NCBI GenBank assembly: GCA_028287135.1
Contig: JAQBQE010000063.1
Span: 62,001-126,000 of the forward strand
Direction of reading: 5' to 3'
DNA from: Myxococcales bacterium
Lineage (GTDB): Bacteria; Myxococcota_A; Polyangia; Haliangiales; Haliangiaceae
DNA: 64,000 bases
Shown: positions 8,585 through 17,867 of the stretch, one piece after another
Layout of the letters: the number at the start of each line of letters is the position of its first letter
How positions within the stretch are numbered: the first letter of the stretch is position 1
Notes under the pieces: generated by a model
The model's database searches: none
What the model saw: only the letters and a program-made list of their open reading frames with translations
Told to the model about the DNA's origin: nothing
Translations under genes and position numbers: made by a program

Positions 8585-9700
8585 ATGTCGCGACGAGCAT
8601 TGATCACAGGGGGCGCGGGCTTCATCGGCTCGTACATCGCGGATGAGTTGATCGTACGTGGATACAAGGTCCGCGCACTCGACTCGCTTCTGCCGCAGGT
8701 TCACGGACCGGATCGGAGGCGACCCGCGTATCTCAACGCAGAGGTCGAGCTCATCGAAGGAGACGTCCGCGATCCGGACAGCGTACGTCGCGCGCTCACC
8801 GGGGTCGACGTCGCATATCACCTGGCGGCGCGGGTCGGCGTCGGGCAGAGCATGTACGAGCTCGCGGAGTACACGAGCGTCAACAACCACGGCACGGCCG
8901 TGTTCCTCGAGGCACTGATCGAGCGGCCGGTGGAGCGACTCGTCGTCGCGTCCAGCATGAGCGTCTACGGAGAAGGTCTGTACCGCGACGCCGGGGAGCA
9001 GATCCACGATCGCGTGCAGCGAACGCACGAACAGCTCGCGCGTGACGAGTGGGATCCGCGCGGACTCGATCAGCGTGCGTTGTTTCCCGTACCGACGCCG
9101 GAGACCAAGGCGCCGTCCCTCGCGTCGCTCTACGCACTATCGAAATACGATCAGGAGCGCATGTGCCTGATGGTCGGGGCCGCGTATCGGATCCCGACCG
9201 TCGCCCTACGGTTCTTCAACGTGTACGGACCGCGACAGGCGCTGTCGAATCCGTATACCGGCGTGCTCGCAATCTTCGCGTCGCGACTAATCAACGGAAG
9301 CGCACCGCTCGTCTTCGAGGACGGCCTTCAGCAGCGGGACTTCGTCCACGCCCGTGATGTGGCGACCGCATGCCGGCTCGCGCTCGAGATCGATGGCGCT
9401 GCCGGCGGCGTGTTCAACGTCGGAAGCGGGAGCGCGATCACGATCCGTGAGGTCGCGGAGCGCATGGCCCGCGTTCTCGAGAAGGACATCCGGCCGCGGA
9501 TCACCGGCGACTACCGAGTCGGCGACATCCGCCACTGCACCGCGGACATCGGCCTGGCGCGCGGCGTCCTCGGCTACCACCCGCGCGTGGAGTTTAATGA
9601 CGGGCTCGCCGAGCTCGCGGACTGGCTCGCGACCCAGAACGCGATCGATCGGGTGGACACGATGCGCGCCGAGCTCGCGGACCGAGGGCTCGCCGTATGA
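8585..9700 (+). CDS. NAD-dependent sugar-nucleotide epimerase/dehydratase
   Basis: The 371-residue extended SDR has TGGAGFIGSY at 8-17, a catalytic SSMSVYGEG region near 125 and YALSKYDQE (Tyr-x-x-x-Lys) near 187. The insertion after SSMSVYG and the segment FFNVYGPRQALSNPYTGV resemble dTDP-4-keto-rhamnose or dTDP-rhamnose 4-epimerase-type proteins, but the exact sugar cannot be fixed. It is the first gene of a nine-gene coupled operon; its stop overlaps the start of the next epimerase by 4 bases. Confidence 0.8.
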   Translation: MSRRALITGGAGFIGSYIADELIVRGYKVRALDSLLPQVHGPDRRRPAYLNAEVELIEGDVRDPDSVRRALTGVDVAYHLAARVGVGQSMYELAEYTSVNNHGTAVFLEALIERPVERLVVASSMSVYGEGLYRDAGEQIHDRVQRTHEQLARDEWDPRGLDQRALFPVPTPETKAPSLASLYALSKYDQERMCLMVGAAYRIPTVALRFFNVYGPRQALSNPYTGVLAIFASRLINGSAPLVFEDGLQQRDFVHARDVATACRLALEIDGAAGGVFNVGSGSAITIREVAERMARVLEKDIRPRITGDYRVGDIRHCTADIGLARGVLGYHPRVEFNDGLAELADWLATQNAIDRVDTMRAELADRGLAV

Positions 9701-10776
9701 CCGCTGCCAGCGATCGACCGGTCCTGGTGGTCGGGGGCGCCGGGTTCATCGGCAGCAACCTCGCCGCCCACCTGGCGAAGAGTGGCATGCGCGTCCGGAT
9801 CTACGACGACCTGTCGCGCCCCGGCGTCGAGACCAACCTTGCGTGGCTCAGGGCGGAGCACGGCGATCGAATCTCGTCGTGCATCGCCGACATCCGTGAC
9901 CGCGCCGAGCTGCGGTACGCGGTGCGCGACGTCCAGGCCGTCTTCCACTTCGCAGCCCAGGTCGCGGTCACCACGAGCCTCGTCGACCCGCGCACGGACT
10001 TCGACATCAACGCGGCCGGCACGGTCGAGGTCCTCGAGGCGGTGCGCACGCAGCCGAGACCGCCGCCCGTGGTGTTCACGTCGACGAACAAGGTCTATGG
10101 CTGTCTGCCCGATCTGCCGCTGCACATCGAGGGTGACCGCTGGACCCCGAACGATCCAGCGCTCGCCGCACGCGGCATCGACGAACGCCGGCCCCTCGAG
10201 TTCCGCACCCCCTACGGCTGCTCGAAGGGCGCCGCCGACCAGTACGTCCTCGACTACGCCCACAGCTTCGGGGTGCCCGCGACCGTGTTCCGCATGAGCT
10301 GCATCTACGGGCCACGCCAGTTCGGTACCGAGGATCAGGGCTGGGTCGCGCACTTCCTGCTCCGTGCGCTGCACGGCTCTCCGATCACGATCTACGGGGA
10401 CGGGCGACAGGTTCGTGACGTGCTGTACGTCGACGATCTGGTCGACGCCCTGATGCGCGCATGGGGGCAGATCGACACGTTGCGCGGGCGGGCCTTCAAC
10501 ATCGGCGGCGGGCCACACAACACGATCAGCTTGATCGAGCTGATCGCGATGATCACGAAGATCACGGGCGGCCGCCCCGAGACACGGCTCGAGGACTGGC
10601 GCCCCGGCGACCAGCGCTACTACGTCTCCGATACCTCGGCCTTCACCACCGCCACCGGCTGGCGCGCAACGGTGACGCCACGCATCGGCGTCGAGGCCCT
10701 TCACGGCTGGCTCGCGGAGCACCCGGAGCACGCGCCGCCCCTTCCTTCCGCCTCGTCAGGAGTGATCCATGCGTGA
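9697..10776 (+). CDS. CDP-paratose 2-epimerase-like SDR
   Basis: The 359-residue protein has VGGAGFIGSN at 12-21, FTSTNKVYG near 127-135 and YGCSKGAADQY near 171-181, with catalytic Tyr and Lys. It also has MSCIYGPRQFGTEDQGWVA near 197, which is characteristic of CDP-tyvelose/paratose 2-epimerases and the related epimerases of exopolysaccharide clusters. It probably makes a nucleotide sugar for the glycosyltransferases downstream. The start overlaps the upstream stop (ATGA), and the end overlaps the dehydrogenase gene by 8 bases. Confidence 0.8.
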   Translation: MTAASDRPVLVVGGAGFIGSNLAAHLAKSGMRVRIYDDLSRPGVETNLAWLRAEHGDRISSCIADIRDRAELRYAVRDVQAVFHFAAQVAVTTSLVDPRTDFDINAAGTVEVLEAVRTQPRPPPVVFTSTNKVYGCLPDLPLHIEGDRWTPNDPALAARGIDERRPLEFRTPYGCSKGAADQYVLDYAHSFGVPATVFRMSCIYGPRQFGTEDQGWVAHFLLRALHGSPITIYGDGRQVRDVLYVDDLVDALMRAWGQIDTLRGRAFNIGGGPHNTISLIELIAMITKITGGRPETRLEDWRPGDQRYYVSDTSAFTTATGWRATVTPRIGVEALHGWLAEHPEHAPPLPSASSGVIHA

Positions 10777-11752
10777 GCCCACCATTCCGCCGCGCATGCG
10801 CGCAGCCGTCATCACGGCTCCCCGGACCTGCGAGGTCCGTGAGGTCCAGACGCCGGCGCCGGGCGCCGCACAGGTTCTGATCAAGGTCGCGGGTTGTGGC
10901 GTGTGCGGCTCGAACCTCCCGGTCTGGGAGGGTCGCGAGTGGTTCACCTATCCAACCGTCCCTGGATCTCCGGGGCACGAGGGCTGGGGTGAGGTCGTCG
11001 CGACCGGCGAGGACGTCCTCGACGTGAAGATCGGCGATCGCGTCGCGTTCCTTTCGGACCGCGCATTCGCCGAATTCGACGTTGCCGGCGCGAGCTCGGT
11101 CGTGATCCTCCCCCATGGGCTCGATGGCAGCGATGTCCCCGGTGAGCCACTCGGCTGCGCGATGAACATCTGGCGGCGAAGCGGGATCGAGGCGGGCCAG
11201 ACGGTGGCGGTGATCGGAGTCGGGTTTCTGGGCGCGCTCGTGACCCAGCTCGCGTCTCGCGCCGGTGCCAACGTCATCGCGATCTCGCAACGCGCGTACT
11301 CACTCGAGCTCGCACGCAAGATGGGCGCCGCGCACTCGTTCGACCTGGGCGATCCCGATCCCGAGATCGTGCGCCGGGTCGAGGAGCTCACCGGGGGCGA
11401 GGGCTGTGAGCGGGTGATCGAGCTCGTCGGTCTGCAACGGCCGCTCGAGCTCGCGGCGAAGCTGTGTCGCGTTCGCGGGCGCCTGGTGATCGCAGGGTTT
11501 CATCAGGACGGCCCTCGTCAGGTCGACATGTTCCTGTGGAACTGGCGCGGCCTCGACGTGATCAACGCGCACGAGCGTGAGCCTGCCGCGTACATCGCCG
11601 GGATGACCGCCGCCCTCGATCGCATCGCAGCGGGCTGGCTCGATCCTCGGCCGCTCTACACGCATCGCGTCCCCCTCGAGCGCGCCTCCGAGGCCTTCGA
11701 GCTGTTGCGGATGCGACCCGACGGCTTCATCAAGGCCCTGGTGACGCCATGA
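10769..11752 (+). CDS. zinc-type alcohol dehydrogenase-like (MDR) oxidoreductase
   Basis: The 327-residue medium-chain dehydrogenase has GCGVCGSN at 42-49, with Cys43 as a likely catalytic zinc ligand, and GHEG at 69-72 supplying His and Glu. The nucleotide-binding segment VIGVGFLGAL is near 147-156. The four-Cys structural zinc loop of classic alcohol dehydrogenases is missing. Together with the next Gfo/Idh enzyme this pair resembles sugar or polyol oxidoreductases found in glycan clusters (bi-domain versions occur elsewhere). It probably oxidises or reduces a sugar or sugar-nucleotide hydroxyl with NAD(P). Confidence 0.75.
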   Translation: MREPTIPPRMRAAVITAPRTCEVREVQTPAPGAAQVLIKVAGCGVCGSNLPVWEGREWFTYPTVPGSPGHEGWGEVVATGEDVLDVKIGDRVAFLSDRAFAEFDVAGASSVVILPHGLDGSDVPGEPLGCAMNIWRRSGIEAGQTVAVIGVGFLGALVTQLASRAGANVIAISQRAYSLELARKMGAAHSFDLGDPDPEIVRRVEELTGGEGCERVIELVGLQRPLELAAKLCRVRGRLVIAGFHQDGPRQVDMFLWNWRGLDVINAHEREPAAYIAGMTAALDRIAAGWLDPRPLYTHRVPLERASEAFELLRMRPDGFIKALVTP

Positions 11753-12759
11753 CCCGGCCGCGCCTCGGGTTTCTCGGCGTCGGATGGATCGGCCGTCATC
11801 GCATGCAGGCGATCGCCGAGCACGGCCTCGCCGAGATCGTCGCGTTTGGCGATCCGATCGCAGCGCATCGCGAGGCTGCACGCGCGATCGCACCGCGCGC
11901 GATCCAGTGCGAGCACCTGGGACAGCTGCTCGAGATTCCGCTCGATGGCATCGTGATCGCGACCCCGAGCGCGCTCCACGCCGAGCACTGCCTCGCAGCG
12001 CTGGAGCGCCGTCAGGCGGTGTTCTGCCAGAAGCCGCTCGGGCGTAGCGCCAGCGAGACCCGGCGGGTCGTCGCCGCTGCGCGCGCCGCGGACCGGCTGC
12101 TCGGCGTCGACCTCTCGTACCGGCACACCCGCGCGGTCCAGGAGATGCGTGCGGTCCTGTCGGCCGGAGGGATCGGACGCGTGTTCGCGGCGGATCTGAT
12201 CTTCCACAATGCGTACGGGCCCGAGGCCGCGTGGTTCTACGACCGCGTCGCATCGGGTGGCGGCTGCGTGATCGACCTCGGCGTGCACCTCGTCGATCTC
12301 GCACTCTGGCTCCTCGACTTTCCTGCGGTCGAGCACGTCGAGAGCCAGCTGTTTGCCCACGGCAGCCCGCTGACGAGTGACGCGGTCGAGGACTTCGCCG
12401 CCGTCCAGCTCCGGCTCGCGGGCGGGATCGCGGTTCGCCTGACCTGTTCGTGGCGCGTCTCGGCGGGTCGCGATGCCGTGATCGAGGCGAGCTTCTTCGG
12501 GTCGAACGGTGGCCTCGCGATCAAGAACGTGGCCGGCTCGTTCTTCGACTTCGTCGGAGAACGCTACAGCGGGACCCGTACCGAGCGCCTGTGCGAGCCA
12601 CCGGATGCGTGGGGCGGCCGTGCAGCCGTCGCCTGGGCGGAGCGCCTGGCCACCAGTCGACGCTACGACGCCGAGGCCGAACGCCTGGTCGATGTCGCGG
12701 CGGTGCTCGACGCGATCTATCGCGGCAGCATCAGCGCGAGTCAGGCATCCGCGTCATGA
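11749..12759 (+). CDS. Gfo/Idh/MocA-family sugar oxidoreductase
   Basis: The 336-residue protein has an N-terminal Rossmann motif (GFLGVGWIG at about 6-14), and the family EKP motif is present as QKPLG near residue 94, keeping the Lys. The usual substrate-binding His-x-x-D region appears as DLGVHLVDLALWLL near 178-191. Members act on sugars, inositols or nucleotide sugars. It overlaps both neighbours by 4 bases and follows an MDR dehydrogenase, so the two may perform successive redox steps on one sugar. Confidence 0.8.
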   Translation: MTRPRLGFLGVGWIGRHRMQAIAEHGLAEIVAFGDPIAAHREAARAIAPRAIQCEHLGQLLEIPLDGIVIATPSALHAEHCLAALERRQAVFCQKPLGRSASETRRVVAAARAADRLLGVDLSYRHTRAVQEMRAVLSAGGIGRVFAADLIFHNAYGPEAAWFYDRVASGGGCVIDLGVHLVDLALWLLDFPAVEHVESQLFAHGSPLTSDAVEDFAAVQLRLAGGIAVRLTCSWRVSAGRDAVIEASFFGSNGGLAIKNVAGSFFDFVGERYSGTRTERLCEPPDAWGGRAAVAWAERLATSRRYDAEAERLVDVAAVLDAIYRGSISASQASAS

Positions 12760-13856
12760 GCCGTGGGCTCCGCGTGCTGATGACCGCCGACACCGTCGGC
12801 GGCGTGTGGACCTATGCGTGCGAGCTGGTCGCCGCGCTACGGCCGCTCGGGGTCGAGGTCACGCTCGCGACCATGGGAGCTCCGCTGTCGCCCGCGCAAG
12901 CACGCACGGCCGCCGCAGCGCCGCACACCGAGGTGTTCGAGAGCTCGTTCGCACTCGAATGGATGCCCGACCCGTGGCGCGACGTCGATGCCGCCGGCGA
13001 TTGGCTACTCGCCCTCGCTCAGCTGACGCGACCCGATGTCGTGCACATCAATGGCTACGCACACGCGGCGTTGCCGTTCGGGGTGCCGGTCGTGTCCGTC
13101 GCGCATTCGTGCGTGTGCTCCTGGTTCAGGGCCGTGCGTCACGCCGACGCGGGTCCCGAATGGGACGAGTACCGTGCACGCGCGCGGCGTGGGCTGCGCG
13201 CCGCCTCGGCGGTGATCGCACCGACCCGCGCGATCCTCGCTGCGATCCTCGGTGCGCTCGAGTCGGACGTTCGCGGCCGTGTGATCTTGAACGGGAGATC
13301 CTGCGAGCCCCACCCGGTGCCGAAGGAATCGTTCGTGCTCAGTGCCGGTCGGCTGTGGGACGAGGCCAAGGGACTCGCGGATCTCGACGCCTGTGCGCGC
13401 ATGGTCCACTGGCCGATCCGGGTCGCGGGCTCGACCGTCGGTCCGGCCGGTGCGGAGGTCACGGCCGCGGGCGTCGAGCTCCTCGGGGAGCTGGATCCGA
13501 CGACGCTGGCCTCGTGGATGTCGCGCGCGGCGATCTATGCCCTGCCCGCTCGCTACGAGCCGTTCGGGCTATCGATACTCGAGGCCGCGCAGGCGGGCTG
13601 CGCACTCGTGCTCGGGGAGATCGACTCGCTGCGCGAGATCTGGGGCACCGCCGCGCTGTACGTGCGACCGGGTGACCGCGATGCCCTGGCGTTCACGCTG
13701 AACACGCTCGCGCGCGATCCGCTGCGCTGTGGCGTCCTGTCGTCGGCAGCGAAGACCCGCGCACGCGCGCTCACGCCGCTGCGCATGGCAACCGGCTACC
13801 AGGCGCTCTACCAGGAGCTCACGGGCGGTCTCGATCGCCGGGTGGTGCATGCATGA
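12756..13856 (+). CDS. GT4-family glycosyltransferase
   Basis: The 366-residue GT-B enzyme starts at the ATG overlapping the upstream stop. The N-terminal domain has the acceptor-side TVGGVWTY loop near 12-19. The C-terminal domain has the E-x7-E type donor motif EPFGLSILEAAQAG near 269-282. It should transfer a sugar from a nucleotide donor with retention of configuration, in the cytoplasm or at the inner face of the membrane. No membrane segment is seen. The position between sugar-precursor genes and CgeB-like transferases supports a role in building one glycan. Confidence 0.85.
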   Translation: MSRGLRVLMTADTVGGVWTYACELVAALRPLGVEVTLATMGAPLSPAQARTAAAAPHTEVFESSFALEWMPDPWRDVDAAGDWLLALAQLTRPDVVHINGYAHAALPFGVPVVSVAHSCVCSWFRAVRHADAGPEWDEYRARARRGLRAASAVIAPTRAILAAILGALESDVRGRVILNGRSCEPHPVPKESFVLSAGRLWDEAKGLADLDACARMVHWPIRVAGSTVGPAGAEVTAAGVELLGELDPTTLASWMSRAAIYALPARYEPFGLSILEAAQAGCALVLGEIDSLREIWGTAALYVRPGDRDALAFTLNTLARDPLRCGVLSSAAKTRARALTPLRMATGYQALYQELTGGLDRRVVHA

Positions 13857-14971
13857 AGCTCGTCCTGTTCTATCACTCGCTGATCTCGGACTGGAATCAC
13901 GGCAACGCTCACTTCCTGCGCGGCGTGATCACCGAGCTGATCGCGCGCGACCACGACGTCCGGGTGTTCGAGCCCGCAGAGTCGTGGAGCGTCCAGAACC
14001 TGATCGCCGACCACGGAGAGGATGCGATCGCGGCGTTCCAGACCGCGTATCCGGGACTGACAAGCGAGCGCTATGATGCCGCGCTCGATCTCGACGAGGC
14101 GCTCGATGGCGCGGACGTCGTGATCGTGCACGAGTGGAACGAGCCCTCGCTGGTCGCCCGGATCGGAGCGCACCGCGCCCGCACCCAGCGCTACCGCCTG
14201 CTGTTCCACGACACCCATCACCGCTCGGTCACGGCACCCGAGGAGATGAGTCGCTACGACCTCGAGCACTACGACGGGGTGCTCGCGTTTGGTCGGGTGA
14301 TCCGTGACCTCTATCTCGAGCGCGGCTGGGCAGCGCGCGCGTGGACCTGGCACGAGGCCGCAGACACCCGGGTGTTCATGCCGCGCCCGACGCCGCGCCG
14401 TGACGGTGACCTGGTGTGGATCGGGAACTGGGGCGACGGCGAGCGCAGCGAGGAGCTCCGCACCATGCTGATCGAGCCGGTCGCGAGACTCGGCCTGCGC
14501 GCACGCGTGCATGGCGTGAGGTATCCAGATCATGCCAGTGCCGCCCTCCACGCCGCCGGCATCACCTACGCGGGGTGGTTGCCGAACTTCCTCGTGCCGT
14601 CGGTGTTCGCGCGTCACGCGGTCACCGTCCACGTGCCCCGCCGGCCCTACGTCGAGGCGTTACCCGGGATCCCGACGATCCGCGTGTTCGAGGCCCTCGC
14701 GTGCGGCATCCCCCTGGTCTCGTGTCCGTGGAACGACACCGAGGAGCTGTTCTCGGCAGGCCGCGACTACCTCGTCGCGCGAGACCGGCAGGAGATGCAC
14801 GACCTCCTCCGGATCGTCCTCCAGGATCGCCGGTTCGCGTCGCAGCTCGCGACCCGCGGCCGCGCCACGATCCTCTCGCGCCATACCTGCGCACATCGCG
14901 TGGACGAGCTGCTCGCCATCGTCGCCGGACTCGGTGCTCAGGCGCCGTCTACCAAGGAGCAAGTTGCATGA
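13853..14971 (+). CDS. CgeB-like glycosyltransferase (GT-B)
   Basis: The 372-residue protein resembles the CgeB/DUF3880-type glycosyltransferases: an N-terminal FYHSLISDWNHGNAHFLRG segment, an aspartate-rich middle, and a C-terminal donor motif IRVFEALACGIPLVS near 284-298 followed by W-x-D-x-EELF. CgeB proteins were first known from spore-coat glycosylation and occur in many polysaccharide clusters. It is one of four such domains in this cluster. It overlaps both neighbours by 4 bases. Confidence 0.75.
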   Translation: MKLVLFYHSLISDWNHGNAHFLRGVITELIARDHDVRVFEPAESWSVQNLIADHGEDAIAAFQTAYPGLTSERYDAALDLDEALDGADVVIVHEWNEPSLVARIGAHRARTQRYRLLFHDTHHRSVTAPEEMSRYDLEHYDGVLAFGRVIRDLYLERGWAARAWTWHEAADTRVFMPRPTPRRDGDLVWIGNWGDGERSEELRTMLIEPVARLGLRARVHGVRYPDHASAALHAAGITYAGWLPNFLVPSVFARHAVTVHVPRRPYVEALPGIPTIRVFEALACGIPLVSCPWNDTEELFSAGRDYLVARDRQEMHDLLRIVLQDRRFASQLATRGRATILSRHTCAHRVDELLAIVAGLGAQAPSTKEQVA

Positions 14972-17136
14972 AGATCGCATTCTTCGGATCGAGCCTGGTC
15001 TCGGCGTTCTGGAACGGTGCGGCCACGTACTACCGCGGCATCATCCGTGCCCTCGCCGACCGGGGACACGACGTCACGTTCTACGAGCCCGACGCGTTCG
15101 ACCGCCAGCTGCATCGCGACATGGCCGATCCACCGTGGGCGACGGTCGTCCTCTACTCGCCGACGCTCGATGCGGTTCACCAGATGATCGAGCGGGCCCG
15201 AGGTGCAGACCTCGTGGTCAAGGCGAGCGGCGTCGGCATCCACGATGCGGTGCTCGAGGCGGCCGTCCTCACCCTGCAGAGCGCGCGGACGCTGGTCGCG
15301 TTCTGGGATGTCGATGCCCCGGCGACCCTCGATCGCCTGGAGCAGGATCCGGCCGATCCGTTCCGTGCCTTGATCCGGCGCTACGACCTCGTGTTCACCT
15401 ATGGAGGCGGCGCCCCGGTGACCACGGCGTACGAGCGGCTCGGCGCGCGCCGCTGCGTTCCGATCTACAACGCCCTCGATCCCTCTACCCACTATCCGGT
15501 TCCCGCCGAGCATCGGTTCACCGGATCGCTTGGCTTCCTCGGGAACCGGCTCCCTGACCGCGAGAAGCGCGTCGACGAGTTCTTCCTCTCGGCAGCAGTC
15601 CGGCTGCCCGGATCGCGGTTCCTCCTCGGCGGTGCAGGCTGGGCCGACAAGCCGATGCCGAGCAACGTCAGCTACCTCGGCCACGTCTACACGCGCGAGC
15701 ACAACGCGTTCAACACGAGCCCGCTCGCCGTGCTCAATGTCAGCCGTGACTCGATGGCGGCGTACGGCTTCTCGCCGGCAACGCGCGTATTCGAGGCCGC
15801 TGGCGCCGGCGCGTGCCTGATCACCGATGCGTGGACCGGGCTCGAGCAGTTCCTCGAACCGGGTCGCGAGGTCCTGGTCGCTCACGATGGCGATGAGGTC
15901 GCTCATCACGTGGCCACGCTGACCGCACCGGAAGCGCGAGAGATCGGTCGGCGCGCTCGGGCACGGATGCTCCAGGAGCACACCTACGCGCATCGTGCGC
16001 TCGACGTGGAAGCGGCGCTCGAGGACCGCATGGCCTCACGCCGCGCGCCGATCGCGGTCCCTGTGCCCGATCCGGATCGCCCGATGTCGATCGTGTTTCT
16101 CGGGCTCTCGATCACCTCGTCCTGGGGCAACGGTCACGCCACGACCTACCGGGGCCTCGTCCGCGAGCTCGGCGAACGTGGTCACCACGTCACGTTCCTC
16201 GAGCGTGATGTGCCGTGGTACGCGAGCCATCGCGATCTGGCAGCGCCACCGTACGCAAAGATCGGACTCTACTCGACGCTCGAGGAGCTCGGCGAGCGCT
16301 ACGCGAGCGTGGTCAGGGACGCGGACCTCGTGATCGTCGGGTCGTACGTGCCCGATGGCATCGAGATCGGACGCTGGGTGACCCAGACCTCGCGCGGGGT
16401 GACGGCGTTCTATGACATCGACACGCCCGTGACGCTGGCACGGCTCGCCAGTGACGAGTGCGAGTACATCGATCGGGCGCTCGTTCGCCGCTTTCACATG
16501 TACCTGTCGTTCACCGGCGGACCGACGCTGGAGCGGATTGAGAAGGAGCTCGGCTCCCCGCGCGCGTTGCCGCTGTACTGCTCCGTCGATCCAGCGATCT
16601 ATGCACCCGAGCAGCGGCCCGCGCGCTGGGACCTCGGATACATGGGCACGTACAGCGCCGACCGCCAGCGAACCCTGCGGTCCCTGCTGGTCGATCCGGC
16701 GCGACTCGAGCGCGATCGCCGGTTCGTGATCGCAGGCCCGCAGTACCCCGCGTCGCTCGAGTGGCCGAGCAACGTCGACCGGATCGAGCACCTCCCGCCG
16801 AGCGATCACCGCACGTTCTACAACGAGCTCGCCTTCACGCTGAACGTCACGCGCGCGGACATGATCGCAGCAGGCTGGTCACCGAGTGTGCGGCTGTTCG
16901 AGGCCGCCGCGTGTGGCGTTCCGATCATCAGCGATGCGTGGCCCGGCCTCGACGAGCTATTCACCCCGGATGCCGAGATCCTGATCGCGCGGTCGACGGA
17001 CGACGTGCTGCGCTACCTCCGCGACCTGACGGACGGCCAGCGGCGAGCGATCGGCGCGCGCGCCTGCGCCCGGGTTCGCAAGGCACACACGGCAGCCCAC
17101 CGGGCCGCTGACCTCGAGCGCTACGCGAGGGCATGA
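14968..17136 (+). CDS. two-domain CgeB-like glycosyltransferase fusion
   Basis: The 722-residue protein holds two complete CgeB-like GT-B units in tandem. Unit 1 spans about residues 1-355, starting IAFFGSSLVSAFWNG and with donor motif RVFEAAGAGACLITDAW. Unit 2 spans about 373-722, starting IVFLGLSITSSWGNGHATT and with donor motif RLFEAAACGVPIISDAWPG. Unit 2 is closer to the stand-alone transferase at 19662 than to unit 1, judged by eye (shared SSWGNGHAT, DIDTPVTLARLA, EHLPPSDH/EHVPPADH). A start Met in frame at 16084 could allow unit 2 to be made alone. It probably adds two sugars in sequence. Both neighbours overlap by 4 bases. Confidence 0.75.
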   Translation: MKIAFFGSSLVSAFWNGAATYYRGIIRALADRGHDVTFYEPDAFDRQLHRDMADPPWATVVLYSPTLDAVHQMIERARGADLVVKASGVGIHDAVLEAAVLTLQSARTLVAFWDVDAPATLDRLEQDPADPFRALIRRYDLVFTYGGGAPVTTAYERLGARRCVPIYNALDPSTHYPVPAEHRFTGSLGFLGNRLPDREKRVDEFFLSAAVRLPGSRFLLGGAGWADKPMPSNVSYLGHVYTREHNAFNTSPLAVLNVSRDSMAAYGFSPATRVFEAAGAGACLITDAWTGLEQFLEPGREVLVAHDGDEVAHHVATLTAPEAREIGRRARARMLQEHTYAHRALDVEAALEDRMASRRAPIAVPVPDPDRPMSIVFLGLSITSSWGNGHATTYRGLVRELGERGHHVTFLERDVPWYASHRDLAAPPYAKIGLYSTLEELGERYASVVRDADLVIVGSYVPDGIEIGRWVTQTSRGVTAFYDIDTPVTLARLASDECEYIDRALVRRFHMYLSFTGGPTLERIEKELGSPRALPLYCSVDPAIYAPEQRPARWDLGYMGTYSADRQRTLRSLLVDPARLERDRRFVIAGPQYPASLEWPSNVDRIEHLPPSDHRTFYNELAFTLNVTRADMIAAGWSPSVRLFEAAACGVPIISDAWPGLDELFTPDAEILIARSTDDVLRYLRDLTDGQRRAIGARACARVRKAHTAAHRAADLERYARA

Positions 17137-17867
17137 TGGGATCGAATCTCGAGCATCGGATCCGCGCGCTCGCGCCGTGGTTCCACAACCTGACCCTCGA
17201 CGGGATCGAGACCGCCCCGGATCACTTCCTCGGTGACTATCCGCGGCAGAAGTTCCGCCGGTTCGCCCCCGCGCTACCGCAGGATCTCAGCGGCAAGAGC
17301 GTGCTCGACATCGGCTGCAACGCCGGGTTCTACGCGTTCGAGATGAAGCAGCGCGGCGCATCGCGCGTCGTCGCGATCGACACCGACGAACGCTACCTCG
17401 CGCAGGCGCGGCTGGCGGCGGAGGTCCTCGGTCACGATATCGAGCTGCGCGCGCTCGATGTCTATCGAGTGGGCGAGCTCGGAGAGCGCTTCGATCTCGT
17501 GATCTTCATGGGCGTGCTCTATCACCTGCGCCATCCCCTGCTCGCCCTCGACCGGCTGTACGACCACGTCGTCGACGATCGACTGCTGTTCCAGAGCATG
17601 CTCCGCGGCCCGCGCGTCGTCGCACCGGTCGCCCCGGACTACGTATTCGGGGAGCGGGCGATCTTCGATCGTCCTGGCCATCCCGCGGTGTACTTCGTCG
17701 AGCACAAGTACGCAGGGGACTGGACCAACTGGTGGATCCCGAACCGGGCGGGCGTCGAGGCGATGCTCCGCAGCTCGGGGTTCGTGATCGAGGTCCACGC
17801 CGAGGACGAGGTCTACGTCTGCCGCCGCGGGCCCGCGCGCTCGCACGAATCGGAGGCACTCCCATGA
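17133..17867 (+). CDS. SAM-dependent methyltransferase (CmoB-like fold)
   Basis: The 244-residue class I methyltransferase has the SAM-binding motif VLDIGCNAGFYAFEM near 55-69, an acidic motif AIDTDERYL near 82-90, and FMGVLYHLRHPLLALD near 127-142, similar to tRNA-wobble carboxymethyltransferase CmoB and its relatives. In this setting, between glycosyltransferases and a glycosidase-like gene, a sugar or glycan O-methyltransferase is more likely than tRNA modification. It is coupled on both sides (4-base overlaps). Confidence 0.75.
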   Translation: MMGSNLEHRIRALAPWFHNLTLDGIETAPDHFLGDYPRQKFRRFAPALPQDLSGKSVLDIGCNAGFYAFEMKQRGASRVVAIDTDERYLAQARLAAEVLGHDIELRALDVYRVGELGERFDLVIFMGVLYHLRHPLLALDRLYDHVVDDRLLFQSMLRGPRVVAPVAPDYVFGERAIFDRPGHPAVYFVEHKYAGDWTNWWIPNRAGVEAMLRSSGFVIEVHAEDEVYVCRRGPARSHESEALP

